Part shown: piece by piece, positions 8,721-17,881 of the stretch
Numbering within the stretch: the stretch's first letter is position 1
Layout: each line of letters begins with the position of its first letter
Assembly (NCBI RefSeq): GCF_003675895.1
Contig: NZ_ML014789.1
Coordinates: 1-40,509 of the forward strand
DNA: 40,509 nt
Reading direction: 5' to 3'
Source: Parashewanella curva
Lineage (GTDB): Bacteria > Pseudomonadota > Gammaproteobacteria > Enterobacterales > Shewanellaceae
Notes under the pieces: generated by a model
Told to the model about the DNA's origin: nothing
Databases searched by the model: none
Seen by the model: only the letters and a program-made list of their open reading frames with translations
Made by a program: the position numbers and the translations under genes

Positions 8721-11030
8721 ATGACGACAAAAAAAACCACCAGCAGTCGTAAAAAGACTTCTAAGCCCAAACGTTCACAAAGTTCACTCCTTAAAAAGGC
8801 ATGGTCAATCTTTTGGAAGCTTGGAGTAATTACAATGGTATTGCTCACTTGCTATACCATCTATTTAGATCAAATTATTGCTCGAAAATTCGAAGGTCAA
8901 AAATGGCATTTACCCGCTCAAATTTATGGTCGTTCCATGGCTCTGTATCCGGGAGCGGCGATTAGCCATCAACAACTTATTAATGAATTAAAATTGCTGG
9001 GTTATCGAAAAGTCACTCACCCTCGCCAAGTCGGAGAATTTTCTGCTTCTTCAACTAAAGTGGATATCTGGCGTCGTTCATTCCATCACCCAGAGGGAAA
9101 TCAACATCAGCAAAGAGTGATGGTGACTTTTAATCAGCAAGGTGTTCAAAGTGTTTTGCGCCCAGATCAACGACAGCTCGCTATTTTTTATCTTGAACCG
9201 ATTTTATTAGATCGCATTATTACCAGCGATGGCCAAGACCGATTATTTGTTCCGGCTGACAAAATTCCACCTTTGATAGTAAAAGCCTTATTACAAACTG
9301 AAGATAGAGAGTTTTATCATCATCACGGTATTAACCCGCTCGCTATTTTACGTGCGTTATTCATCAATATATCTGCGGGTCGAACGGTTCAAGGTGGCTC
9401 AACCTTAACTCAGCAATTGGCAAAAAATTTCTTTTTGACTCCAGAGCGTTCCTTAATCCGTAAAGCTCGTGAAGCCTTAATGGCATTGGTGATCGACTAC
9501 CGTTACAGCAAAGATGAAATTTTAGAGGCTTATCTCAATGAAGTTTACATGGGGCAGGATCGTGCGCGTTCAGTTCATGGCTTAGGCTTAGCTTCGCAAT
9601 TTTATTTTGGTCGCCCAATTAGCGAACTGTCTATTGATCAACAAGCCTTTTTAGTTGCGGTGATTAAAGGGCCTTCTTATTACAACCCTTGGCGTAACCC
9701 AGAACGTGCAATGGAGCGTCGTGATTTAGTGCTTCGACTGCTGATGGATTCAGGCGACTTAAGCACGAGTCAATACAGACTCTCTGTAAACGCACCTTTG
9801 GGTATTCGTAAGAGCAGTCGAGAAGTTCATCAAAAACTGCCTGCTTTTTTTGATTTAGTAAAACAAGAGCTTGCTGAGCGTTATGGACCTGAACTACTAA
9901 AAATGTCAGGAATCAAGATCTATACCACTCTAGATCCTCTTGCCCAGCGCGCAGCAGAAAAAGCCGTTACCTCAACCATGAAGCGTCTACGCAAACAAGC
10001 AGGTAACCAAGACCTTCAAGTCGGCATGGTAGTGACGGATAAACTCAATGCTGGTGTAGCAGCGATGGTAGGCGATCGTAGACCTACCTATCACGGGTAT
10101 AATCGTGCCATGACCATACGTCGCCCGATTGGTTCTTTAATCAAGCCATTTGTTTATGCAACGGCATTAGCAAAACCTACGACGTACAACTTAGCGTCAC
10201 CTTTAGACGACAAGCCAATTACCTTGACGAACGGTAAAGGTAAAACGTGGTCACCTCAAAACGTCGACAAACAATTCCTAAATAACGTTTCGCTTCTAAC
10301 TGCATTTAAACGTTCACGCAATGTCCCTACCGTTAATCTAGGCATGGCTTTAGGGGTAGCCAATGTTATGGATACACTGGTTGATGCAGGTTGGAGTGAA
10401 ACCATTTCCCCTTATCCATCCATGCTATTAGGTGCTTTAAATGGCTCCCCAATGATGGTAGCACAGGTGTATCAAACCATTGCAGACTCGGGACGCATGC
10501 GTCCTTTAAGTGCCATTACCTATGTGTTAGATAATAACGATAACCTCATAGATACTCACCATGCTTCAGCCAAACAAGCGATAAGTCCCCAAGCCGATTA
10601 CTTAACTCAATATGCCATGACCAAGGTAGTACAGTCAGGCACTGCAACTCGTTTACATAAACAATTTCCTAACACTCGTTTAGCAGGCAAAACCGGCACC
10701 AGTAACGATAACCGTGACTCATGGTTTGCAGGCTTCGATGAAAGAAATGTCGCTGTGGTTTGGGTAGGAAAAGACGATAATAGCAAAACGGGCTTATATG
10801 GCAGCAGTGGTGCGTTAACCGTTTATCAGCAGTTTTTGAACTATCGAAAACCAATAGCGCTTAGGTTGGCGCCACCATCAGGGATTGTTCAAGGATATTT
10901 TGATACTCAAACAGGTCTTCCAATGGAAGCCGATTGTGAGAATGTGATTCAGCTTCCTAGCGATAGTAAAAGCTATCAACCTGCCGCTAATTGCGGTAAA
11001 CCGCTCTCGTGGTGGCAGAAAATTTTGTAA
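8721..11030 (+). CDS. mrcB: Penicillin-binding protein 1B (bifunctional)
   Basis: PBP1b is a class A inner-membrane peptidoglycan synthase with glycosyltransferase and transpeptidase activities. The order is: a short basic cytoplasmic tail (1-28), one transmembrane segment (about 29-48), a UB2H-like domain, GT51 glycosyltransferase with catalytic-type E194 in TEDREF and GGSTLTQQL (225-233), then the transpeptidase with S472-LIK, S532-R-N and K657-T-G. All catalytic motifs are intact. The length of 769 residues is slightly shorter than the E. coli protein. ATG 8721 lies two bases after the hrpB stop, so translation may be coupled. Activation by an outer-membrane LpoB-type partner would be expected from family knowledge; none is encoded here. 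Confidence 0.96.
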   Translation: MTTKKTTSSRKKTSKPKRSQSSLLKKAWSIFWKLGVITMVLLTCYTIYLDQIIARKFEGQKWHLPAQIYGRSMALYPGAAISHQQLINELKLLGYRKVTHPRQVGEFSASSTKVDIWRRSFHHPEGNQHQQRVMVTFNQQGVQSVLRPDQRQLAIFYLEPILLDRIITSDGQDRLFVPADKIPPLIVKALLQTEDREFYHHHGINPLAILRALFINISAGRTVQGGSTLTQQLAKNFFLTPERSLIRKAREALMALVIDYRYSKDEILEAYLNEVYMGQDRARSVHGLGLASQFYFGRPISELSIDQQAFLVAVIKGPSYYNPWRNPERAMERRDLVLRLLMDSGDLSTSQYRLSVNAPLGIRKSSREVHQKLPAFFDLVKQELAERYGPELLKMSGIKIYTTLDPLAQRAAEKAVTSTMKRLRKQAGNQDLQVGMVVTDKLNAGVAAMVGDRRPTYHGYNRAMTIRRPIGSLIKPFVYATALAKPTTYNLASPLDDKPITLTNGKGKTWSPQNVDKQFLNNVSLLTAFKRSRNVPTVNLGMALGVANVMDTLVDAGWSETISPYPSMLLGALNGSPMMVAQVYQTIADSGRMRPLSAITYVLDNNDNLIDTHHASAKQAISPQADYLTQYAMTKVVQSGTATRLHKQFPNTRLAGKTGTSNDNRDSWFAGFDERNVAVVWVGKDDNSKTGLYGSSGALTVYQQFLNYRKPIALRLAPPSGIVQGYFDTQTGLPMEADCENVIQLPSDSKSYQPAANCGKPLSWWQKIL

Positions 11031-11069
11031 CCTAATAAATGAAAGTTGGTTAATCATAAACGTTTGAAT

Positions 11070-11121
11070 TATATACTCGTGATCACTGAAGATGCAGGAT
11101 TTCAGGTACCACGAGTATATA
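11070..11121. repeat. REP-like palindrome, copy 2
   Basis: A 12-base perfect outer stem (TATATACTCGTG / CACGAGTATATA) encloses an inner CTGAA/TTCAG stem. The reverse complement contains CTCGTGGTACCTGAA, matching the core of the palindrome at 5249-5284. It lies about 40 bases after the mrcB stop. It is probably a dispersed small palindromic element acting at transcript 3' ends, but it lacks a T-run. Confidence 0.75.
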
Positions 11122-11321
11122 TCAAGCAACTTTCACAACTCTTAGCAAAACACTAATCGCTCCCTTGCAGAGAGTGACCAGCAGCACAACGCCCCCTAGC
11201 AGACATACGATCTAGCTCACAATATTTTTTCTAATAAAGTGAAAAAATTGGTTTCGCTCAACAAAACAACACTGATTTAAATTCCATCCATATTTCTGTA
11301 CTTTTCAAAGGAAAAAGCATT

Positions 11322-12770
11322 ATGAGACTTTCAAAGAAATATGTTTTTAATGGAGTAAAAGCATTAACGGTTGCTCTCCCGTTGGCTTTCTTAGCCGCTT
11401 GTGGAGGTTCAAGTCACCATGATAAAAAGCCAGAGTTAATGGGCTTTATGTATACCACCACAAATGGTGTCGGTAACAATATGGTATTACGGCTATCTCG
11501 ATATGCCGATGGCTCTGTTGGCAACGAGGTCGCAACAGCAACCACAGGACTTGGTGGCGCGAATCCAACCGCTGGTGGCGATGCTAGAGGGGATTATGAC
11601 TCTCAAGGCGCCATTCAAATCATTGGAAACTATTTACTTACTGTAAACTCGGGCAGTAATGACATTACAGTATTCAAGTTAAACAGAACCACTGGTGACT
11701 TGAGTCAAATGGCGAATGTTGACTCAGGTGGTGTACGCCCAGTAAGCATTGCCTATACCAAGAAAGCCAATAGCGATAACGAATATTGGGTGGTTGTAGG
11801 CAACCAGTGGAATAATCCTAATATACAAAAAGGTGCGGGAAACGCTAGCAATGCCCCTATTGAGCGCTACCCAAATGACGGATTTTTTAGAGATGGGGAT
11901 ACTAACAAGGACTTATCGACTGAAGACCCTAGCTCTGATCCTGAAAGAAACATAACCTTATTTAGCTTTGATTCTAGTAATGGCGCCTTAACTAAAGCAG
12001 GAGGAGTTCCACTCACCACCTACCCTAGACAAAACGGTGGCCCGACTGATGTAGTGTTTTCACCAAATGGAAGTAAACTCGCTGTAGCGACTTGGGGGGT
12101 TGCACGTTTATTTACCAGTACGCCACAAACTCCTGCTGGTGAGCAAAGACCAAGCCGAGTATATGTTTATAATTTTAACACAACCTCTGGCGCAATTAGC
12201 TCTCCTAGGCATTATGAACAAACAGGGTTAGCAGGAACTATTGGTATCAATTGGGCACCGAACAGTAATACCATTATTCACGCCAGTAACTTTAATTTGT
12301 CTTCAACATTACCTGACTATGGTTTGACAGTACTTAGTGATAATGGAACAGCAGTTACAAAAATACAAAACTTCAAAACAGGTCCAGAAGGACAGGACGA
12401 AGCTTGCTGGACACTGATCAGCCCTGACAATAAAAAGCTCTACGTTTCAAGCTTTGGTGCAAACTCAATTACACCATTTACCTTGAAAGATGATGGAACA
12501 GTAAATCAAAAACAAGATTTTGCCGTTCGCTCTAATACCGCACCCAACGTAGCCCCTGCTGGGGACACCAAAGATATGTATGTCACACCAGACAATAAAT
12601 ATCTTTATGTTATCGGTGCTTTTCAATCATTCACTATGAATCGATTTGATGTCACTGATAGGGGACTGAAGTACGCGAATCAATACACTTTTGAGCAAAC
12701 GGAAAAAAGCCAGAAAAACACAGGAGCTCACAATTTCTTGGGACTAGTTGGATTCGATATAAAAAAATAG
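11322..12770 (+). CDS. Beta-propeller lipoprotein, lactonase-like
   Basis: The 482-residue product starts with a lipoprotein signal peptide and a lipobox FLAAC with the acylated cysteine at position 27, followed by a Gly/Ser/His linker. The mature part is built of repeated blade-like units (for example LLTVNSGSNDITVFKLN, TDVVFSPNGSKLAVATW, ISPDNKKLYVSSFGANSI, VTPDNKYLYVIG). These resemble the seven-bladed propeller of the 6-phosphogluconolactonase/YVTN families. The enzymatic activity is unknown: a lipid-anchored envelope protein is unlikely to be the cytosolic lactonase, so binding or scaffolding is equally possible. ATG 11322 has a strong AAAGGA nine bases upstream. It appears to be a single-gene unit ending before a 12-bp palindrome. 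Confidence 0.8.
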   Translation: MRLSKKYVFNGVKALTVALPLAFLAACGGSSHHDKKPELMGFMYTTTNGVGNNMVLRLSRYADGSVGNEVATATTGLGGANPTAGGDARGDYDSQGAIQIIGNYLLTVNSGSNDITVFKLNRTTGDLSQMANVDSGGVRPVSIAYTKKANSDNEYWVVVGNQWNNPNIQKGAGNASNAPIERYPNDGFFRDGDTNKDLSTEDPSSDPERNITLFSFDSSNGALTKAGGVPLTTYPRQNGGPTDVVFSPNGSKLAVATWGVARLFTSTPQTPAGEQRPSRVYVYNFNTTSGAISSPRHYEQTGLAGTIGINWAPNSNTIIHASNFNLSSTLPDYGLTVLSDNGTAVTKIQNFKTGPEGQDEACWTLISPDNKKLYVSSFGANSITPFTLKDDGTVNQKQDFAVRSNTAPNVAPAGDTKDMYVTPDNKYLYVIGAFQSFTMNRFDVTDRGLKYANQYTFEQTEKSQKNTGAHNFLGLVGFDIKK

Positions 12771-12799
12771 CCATTTGAATTTTAAATAGCTCTTAAAAC

Positions 12800-12837
12800 G
12801 ACAAGCTTACCGTTTAGATGTCATAGGTAAGCTTGTC
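12800..12837. terminator. Perfect 12-bp palindrome, possible terminator
   Basis: GACAAGCTTACC (12800-12811) pairs perfectly with GGTAAGCTTGTC (12826-12837) around a 14-base loop. There is an AAAA run on the 5' side but no T-run on the 3' side in the sense of the upstream lipoprotein gene. It may be a factor-assisted terminator or RNA processing site between that gene and the DUF535 gene. Confidence 0.45.
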
Positions 12838-12927
12838 TCAACAAAATGAAAAATAATTCATTAGTAGTCAGCTAATTACCATTGATAGGATCTGTAGCGA
12901 AAAATTGCTTTATCATCTCGGTGGTTT

Positions 12928-13836
12928 ATGGCTGTACTATTTTTTGGAAGTGAAGTCTCTAACAAAGTAAATCTATTATCGAATGCAGACTATTATCAAA
13001 GAAAGCCCCTCAAACGCATAAGATTATTGGCGTGGAGTCTCATCTATCGAACAACTCTCAACACTTATTTAAACCACCTTGAACAATTAAACCTGCTTTG
13101 GTTAATTGAATCTCATCCCTTGTTCATCGAAAAGCCACTAAAACCCTATGGTTTGGTTACTTGGTCTATACAGCAACGTTTGGCTTATTTACTAGATCAC
13201 TTTGATTTTGTACAAGCTCAATTAGGCAACAAACTGCATCAGGTGTATTCACCTCAAGGGTTAGTGTTATTTGCTTTTAAAGATAGGAATGGACAAAGCT
13301 ATACCATCAAGCTCTATCAAGGGGAAGCTCGAGAAGGCAGCACGGGTCTGATACTCACCAATCATCTCAATCAAAGCATCTATTCGTTGTCATTTACTGT
13401 TTTTGGGAATGACAAACCAAGGCTTCATATCGGAAATGTGCAAGGTGCGAATAGCAGTGTGGTTGATCGCTCAAAGGTCATTGTTGAGCTAACTCGCACT
13501 TGTTTTGGTTTAAGGCCTAAGGCGCTTATTGTAGAAGTATTAATCATGCTTGCAAGACATTGGGGGATAGAGCAAATAACAGCGGTATCGAATAGAGGGC
13601 ACATCTATCAGGCCATTCGATATACAGGCTCAAAAAAGCACAGCTGTAATTTTAACTATGATCAGCTTTGGCAAGAGTATAAAGCCACAGAGCTGAATGA
13701 ATACTTATTTCAATTGCCATCCACTCTAACTAGAAAACGCTTAGAGACTCTCTCAACGAGTAAACGTAGCCTATACAGGAAACGCTATCAGTGGTTAGAG
13801 CAACTCAGCAACCAAATCAGTATTTCAACCAAATAG
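12928..13836 (+). CDS. DUF535 (VirK/YbjX family) protein
   Basis: The 302-residue product shows the conserved core of the VirK/YbjX family (DUF535): IGNVQGANS...VVDRSK, FGLRPKALIVEVL, and a C-terminal VSNRG...FNYDQLWQE block. Members in enterobacteria have been linked to virulence and to resistance to antimicrobial peptides, but the biochemical activity is unknown. No signal peptide is seen, so it is probably cytoplasmic. A GGTGG precedes ATG 12928. Its last 20 bases overlap the 3' end of the convergent FAD oxidoreductase gene, so antisense transcript overlap is expected there. Confidence 0.85.
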   Translation: MAVLFFGSEVSNKVNLLSNADYYQRKPLKRIRLLAWSLIYRTTLNTYLNHLEQLNLLWLIESHPLFIEKPLKPYGLVTWSIQQRLAYLLDHFDFVQAQLGNKLHQVYSPQGLVLFAFKDRNGQSYTIKLYQGEAREGSTGLILTNHLNQSIYSLSFTVFGNDKPRLHIGNVQGANSSVVDRSKVIVELTRTCFGLRPKALIVEVLIMLARHWGIEQITAVSNRGHIYQAIRYTGSKKHSCNFNYDQLWQEYKATELNEYLFQLPSTLTRKRLETLSTSKRSLYRKRYQWLEQLSNQISISTK

Positions 13837-14848
13837 GCAGTACTTGCTTTATGTAGTCCATGAACTTACCTATTCCCACATTCCACTCTTGATACCCAAA
13901 AGGATCAGTTACTAAATTAGGAAAACCAACACCGACGCCAAACAAGCCATGAGCAATTATCCCATTATAAGGGTTGTAGCTAAGCGGCTGCTGGATATCA
14001 GAAATTTGTATATCTGTTCGCGCTTCAAAGCCAATGCAGAATACGGCTTTAGTACATTGATCTATTTTCTCATTCCAATGATCACCTTCACAATAAACCC
14101 TTTCTAAGCGATCTGGCAAAGTGCCGTCAATATTGGTTTTCGCCCATAACGCAGCGTGCTCTTTTAATCCCGTATTATCAAACAAAACATAATCATCCAT
14201 ATACACAGCATATTTGGTTGGACTTCGATAAAAGTTAATCACCTTTTTAACCTGCGTATTCATCAAGTTTTCAAGAGCAACCATAGCGGAATGGGAAGAT
14301 CCAAACACGGCTATAGTTTCATCTACCAAGTTTTTGCTTCGAATAATTTTGTCATTCAGCGCCTCATTCAAGGGGATCGTAGGGATAGTTAATGGCAGTG
14401 TTTTAGGTTCAGAGCCTGTAGCCAGCACTACTTTACTCGCTTGAATATCTAACTCATTTCCAGTTAAACACCATTTACCATGAGTGCGAGATATTTTATT
14501 AACTTTCATTTTAAAAGAAGTAACTTGAGATAATAGTTGCTCAGTTATCCATTCCAACGGCGGCAATAGGTGGCATAAACGGCAACTGCGTTCTGGATCA
14601 ATACTATGAATTTTAAACAGAGGTGCTTGGTGAAATCGAAAACTGGCACATTCATTAAAGAAGGCCATAAAGCCTTTTACTTTTGAGTTACCTTGAACTC
14701 GAAACCACTTATCACCAATATCCCCCACAGAAAAGTGTGGATCTACCCATGCAATGTCATCAGCAGGGACTCCTGAGTCAATTAAATTTCCTACGGCTGC
14801 AATCCCAGCAGGCCCAGATCCTACAACACACCACGAGTAGCTACGCAT
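13817..14848 (-). CDS. FAD/NAD(P)-binding oxidoreductase
   Basis: The 343-residue product has the N-terminal dinucleotide-binding loop GSGPAG (10-15), an ATG-type motif VVLATGSEPK in the middle, a second Rossmann-like turn (AVFGSSHSA), and a C-terminal CIGFEAR segment. This is a class B flavoprotein monooxygenase or pyridine-nucleotide oxidoreductase layout. A CRLCHLLPP segment gives two closely spaced cysteines, but the classical redox disulfide of thioredoxin reductases is not obvious. The substrate is unknown. ATG 14848 was chosen because GGGAG sits five bases upstream; a TTG four codons earlier is the alternative. It is divergent from the TonB-dependent receptor, so a functional link is possible but not shown. 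Confidence 0.8.
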   Translation of the reverse strand: MRSYSWCVVGSGPAGIAAVGNLIDSGVPADDIAWVDPHFSVGDIGDKWFRVQGNSKVKGFMAFFNECASFRFHQAPLFKIHSIDPERSCRLCHLLPPLEWITEQLLSQVTSFKMKVNKISRTHGKWCLTGNELDIQASKVVLATGSEPKTLPLTIPTIPLNEALNDKIIRSKNLVDETIAVFGSSHSAMVALENLMNTQVKKVINFYRSPTKYAVYMDDYVLFDNTGLKEHAALWAKTNIDGTLPDRLERVYCEGDHWNEKIDQCTKAVFCIGFEARTDIQISDIQQPLSYNPYNGIIAHGLFGVGVGFPNLVTDPFGYQEWNVGIGKFMDYIKQVLPIWLKY

Positions 14849-15166
14849 AAATACTCCCAATAATTATTTTGCAAAATTCTACTTAAGAGTAGCTTAATCA
14901 AAGCTTTCATATGGTTACACTAGCCAAAATTTAAACAACCGCCCAACGTAGGTTAACAATTTATTTACAATAATTGGATAATTATGTTTAATGGATGCCG
15001 TAAGCGGAAGGATTCGTTTCTAGTTTTCAGGATTTCATCAGCAGCACTCCACTCACAATGTAGAGATTGATGCACCTGTAGAAGCCCCTATTGCAGACAG
15101 ATACTTATAACAATAAACACAGTTGTGTCTTGGACCAACTTTTATACAACAAAGTACAAGGCTGGA
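14849..15166. promoter_or_regulatory. Divergent intergenic region with a plausible promoter
   Basis: This 318-base region separates the oxidoreductase from the TonB-dependent receptor. The best sigma-70-like site I see is TTTACA (14964-14969), a 17-base spacer, then TTTAAT (14987-14992), reading toward the receptor and leaving a leader of about 170 bases. I looked for a Fur box (GATAATGATAATCATTATC type) and found no convincing one, so iron control is not supported by sequence. Confidence 0.4.
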
Positions 15167-17815
15167 ATGATGAGAAAACAAAACCAAACCTTTAATCTTA
15201 GTTCTCTGGGTATAGCCATCGGCTTTGCATTATCAGGACTAACCTACACCAATGTAGCTTTAGCTGATGAGACTGAAACTGCCGATGCAGAAAGTATTGA
15301 AAAAATTGCCGTAGTAGGTACTCGTTCAGCCCCTCGTTCAGTTGGTGACTCACCAGTTCCGGTGGATATTATCGGTGGCGATGAACTGGAAAAAGCGGGC
15401 AATACAGATATGCTCGAAATCCTAAAAGGCACAGTGCCATCACTCAACGTACATACTAACCCGATCAGTGATGCTGCAACTCTAGTTCGTCCAATGAACC
15501 TTCGTGGTTTGTCGGCTGACAGTACACTTATTTTGCTTAACGGTAAGCGTCGTCACCGTTCATCGGTAATCACTTTGTTAGGAGGCGGTATTAACGACGG
15601 TGCCCAAGGCCCTGACATTTCAGTTATCCCGAGTATCGCTTTAAAGCAAGTTGAAGTCCTTCGTGATGGTGCCGCTGCACAATATGGTTCTGATGCTATT
15701 GCTGGTGTTGTTAACTTCCAACTTAAAGACAGTAATGACGGTGGCAGCCTAGAAGTTAAACACGGCGAATATTATGAAGGAGACGGAACCAGTACTCAAA
15801 TTTCAGGTAACATAGGCATGCCGCTTTCTGAAAACGGTTTTGCTAATGTCAGTTTTCAGTATAAAAATGCTGATGCAACGAGTCGAAGTGTTCAACGTCC
15901 TGATGCAGCCGGTTTTGCAAGTAAAGGGATAAAGGTAGACAACCCAGCACAGGTTTGGGGTTCGCCAAAAATTAAAGATGATCTGACTGTCTTTGCTAAT
16001 TTAGGTTTAGAGTTAGATGAACATTCAAGTGCTTACTTATTTGGTAACTACTCTACCCGTGAAGCAAAAGGTGGTTTTTACTACCGTAACCCAAACAATC
16101 GCCCTGGCGTTTATGGTGGTATCGTTCGTGAAGTTAACGGCCAAAAAATGTATCGTCCAGGAGATGATCAAAAAGCATTGCAAGAACTTTGGGATAAAGC
16201 ACCTGCAACCGTTTTAGTTGGTTCATTAGACGGAAAATCCAAACAGCTAGACTGCCCATTAGTCCCTATTGTTAATGGCATTCCAGACCAAGCTGCATTA
16301 GGCTCACTTAAAGCAGCCAATTGTTTTGCGTTTAATATGATACTACCCGGTGGCTTTACGCCTAACTTTGGTGGTGAAATCATTGATACCTCGATCACAG
16401 CTGGAACTAAAGGTGAATTCCAAATTGATTGGTTAAAAGGCATTACTTACGATTTCAGCGGTTCATATGGCCGTAACGATTCTAAGTATTTCCTATACAA
16501 TACCGTTAATGCGTCTTTAGGCCCTGATACCCCGCGTGACTTTAACCCAGGTCAAGCCATCAACTCTGAGCTTACTTTCAATGCAGATTTTGTGAAGTTC
16601 TTAGATTGGGGACTAACAGATGAAGTGGCACTCGCATTTGGTGCTGAGTGGCATAAAGAAAACTACCAAGTTATTGCCGGTGATGAAGCCTCTTTCAAAG
16701 TAGGGCCATTATTTGACCAAGGTTTTAGTATTGGCTCTAACGGTTTCCCTGGTTATAAGCCTTCGGCTGCTGGCGATTACAGCTCAAACAACAAGGCCGT
16801 TTATGTTCAAACAAGCTTGCCAATGTCTGAGAACTTGCTGGTTGATGCTGCATTACGTTATGAAGATTTCGACTCTTTCGGTTCAACCTTAAACTACAAA
16901 GTGGCTGGTAGTTATCATTTAACGGATGAATTTGCGGTTCGTGGTTCAGTTAATACCGGCTTCCGTGCACCAACAGTAGGTCAGCAAAACTTCACTAACG
17001 TTCAAACTGAACTTTCGGGTGGCGTATTGGTTGACTCTGCACTGTTGCCACCAACCAACCCAATTTCTCAAGAGCTTGGTGGTAAAGCCCTGTCTCCAGA
17101 AGAATCATTCAGCTACACCTTTGGTGGTGTATTCACCTATGGTGATTTGTTTGTCACTGTCGATTACTACAACATTAAGGTTGAAGATCGTATCGGGCAA
17201 TCAAACAAAATTGAGCTTAAGCCAGAACAAAAAGCGAAGCTTAAGGCTGCAGGTGTACCAAATGTTGATGGTCTAACTAAGGTCAGCTTCTTTACCAATG
17301 ACTTTGACACCACAACTCAAGGTATTGATTTAGTCGCTAACTATTCAGCTCAGCTGTTTAATGGTGATTCTACCTTTGCGTTTGCTTATAACTGGAACGA
17401 AACCAAAGTAGATAAGTACTCTGAAATTACTGGTGAATTCAAAGTTGCTCGTCTTGAAAAAGATTTACCAAACCACAGAGCCACATTTACTTGGTCACAA
17501 AGCTGGGAAGACGTAAGCATGTTCACTCGTGCTAACTACTTTGGCGAATACCAAGGTGTTCACGTCGACTTTGATAAAACAGTTAAAACAGGCTCTGCAG
17601 CAGTAACCATTGATGTTGAGGTAAATTACAACTTCAATGAATCTTTCGCTCTAGCTGTTGGTGCACAAAACCTACTAGATCAAGATGCTGAGCGTTTGGA
17701 TTTCCAAGGTAAGACTGGTATCCCAAATAACAATTGGGGTGGTAAGTTTTATGAAACGTCACCATTTGGCTTTAACGGTGGTTATTGGTACGTTAAAGGT
17801 ACTTACAAGTTCTAA
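15167..17815 (+). CDS. TonB-dependent outer-membrane receptor
   Basis: This is a ligand-gated outer-membrane transporter energised by TonB-ExbB-ExbD. The 882-residue product has a signal peptide ending at about residue 33 (ALA before DETET), a TonB-box-like IEKIAVVGTR, a plug domain (MNLRGL, VEVLRDGAAAQYGSDAIAGVVNF), a long beta-barrel with aromatic-rich strands, and a C-terminal Phe (KGTYKF) as required for barrel assembly. The substrate cannot be read from sequence; the subgroup is one common in Shewanella-like bacteria with unassigned ligands. The frame stays open upstream to a GTG at 15125, but ATG 15167 or 15170 with GGA/AAGG upstream gives the proper signal peptide. It ends at a strong bidirectional terminator. 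Confidence 0.93.
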   Translation: MMRKQNQTFNLSSLGIAIGFALSGLTYTNVALADETETADAESIEKIAVVGTRSAPRSVGDSPVPVDIIGGDELEKAGNTDMLEILKGTVPSLNVHTNPISDAATLVRPMNLRGLSADSTLILLNGKRRHRSSVITLLGGGINDGAQGPDISVIPSIALKQVEVLRDGAAAQYGSDAIAGVVNFQLKDSNDGGSLEVKHGEYYEGDGTSTQISGNIGMPLSENGFANVSFQYKNADATSRSVQRPDAAGFASKGIKVDNPAQVWGSPKIKDDLTVFANLGLELDEHSSAYLFGNYSTREAKGGFYYRNPNNRPGVYGGIVREVNGQKMYRPGDDQKALQELWDKAPATVLVGSLDGKSKQLDCPLVPIVNGIPDQAALGSLKAANCFAFNMILPGGFTPNFGGEIIDTSITAGTKGEFQIDWLKGITYDFSGSYGRNDSKYFLYNTVNASLGPDTPRDFNPGQAINSELTFNADFVKFLDWGLTDEVALAFGAEWHKENYQVIAGDEASFKVGPLFDQGFSIGSNGFPGYKPSAAGDYSSNNKAVYVQTSLPMSENLLVDAALRYEDFDSFGSTLNYKVAGSYHLTDEFAVRGSVNTGFRAPTVGQQNFTNVQTELSGGVLVDSALLPPTNPISQELGGKALSPEESFSYTFGGVFTYGDLFVTVDYYNIKVEDRIGQSNKIELKPEQKAKLKAAGVPNVDGLTKVSFFTNDFDTTTQGIDLVANYSAQLFNGDSTFAFAYNWNETKVDKYSEITGEFKVARLEKDLPNHRATFTWSQSWEDVSMFTRANYFGEYQGVHVDFDKTVKTGSAAVTIDVEVNYNFNESFALAVGAQNLLDQDAERLDFQGKTGIPNNNWGGKFYETSPFGFNGGYWYVKGTYKF

Positions 17816-17831
17816 AGTTTAACTTAGATAC

Positions 17832-17862
17832 AAAAATGCCCTGAACTTTCAGGGCATTTTTA
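17832..17862. terminator. Bidirectional rho-independent terminator
   Basis: AAAATGCCCTGA and TTCAGGGCATTTT form a perfect stem around a 3-base loop, with an A-run on the left and a T-run on the right. It sits between the convergent receptor gene and lysC and should end transcription from both sides. Confidence 0.92.
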
Positions 17863-17881
17863 TTTGTTCAAAATTCAGAGG

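Noticed and set aside
14960-15000. Fur box before the TonB-dependent receptor
   Set aside because: The AT-rich TGGATAATTATG stretch matches too few positions of the Fur consensus and is better read as promoter spacer.
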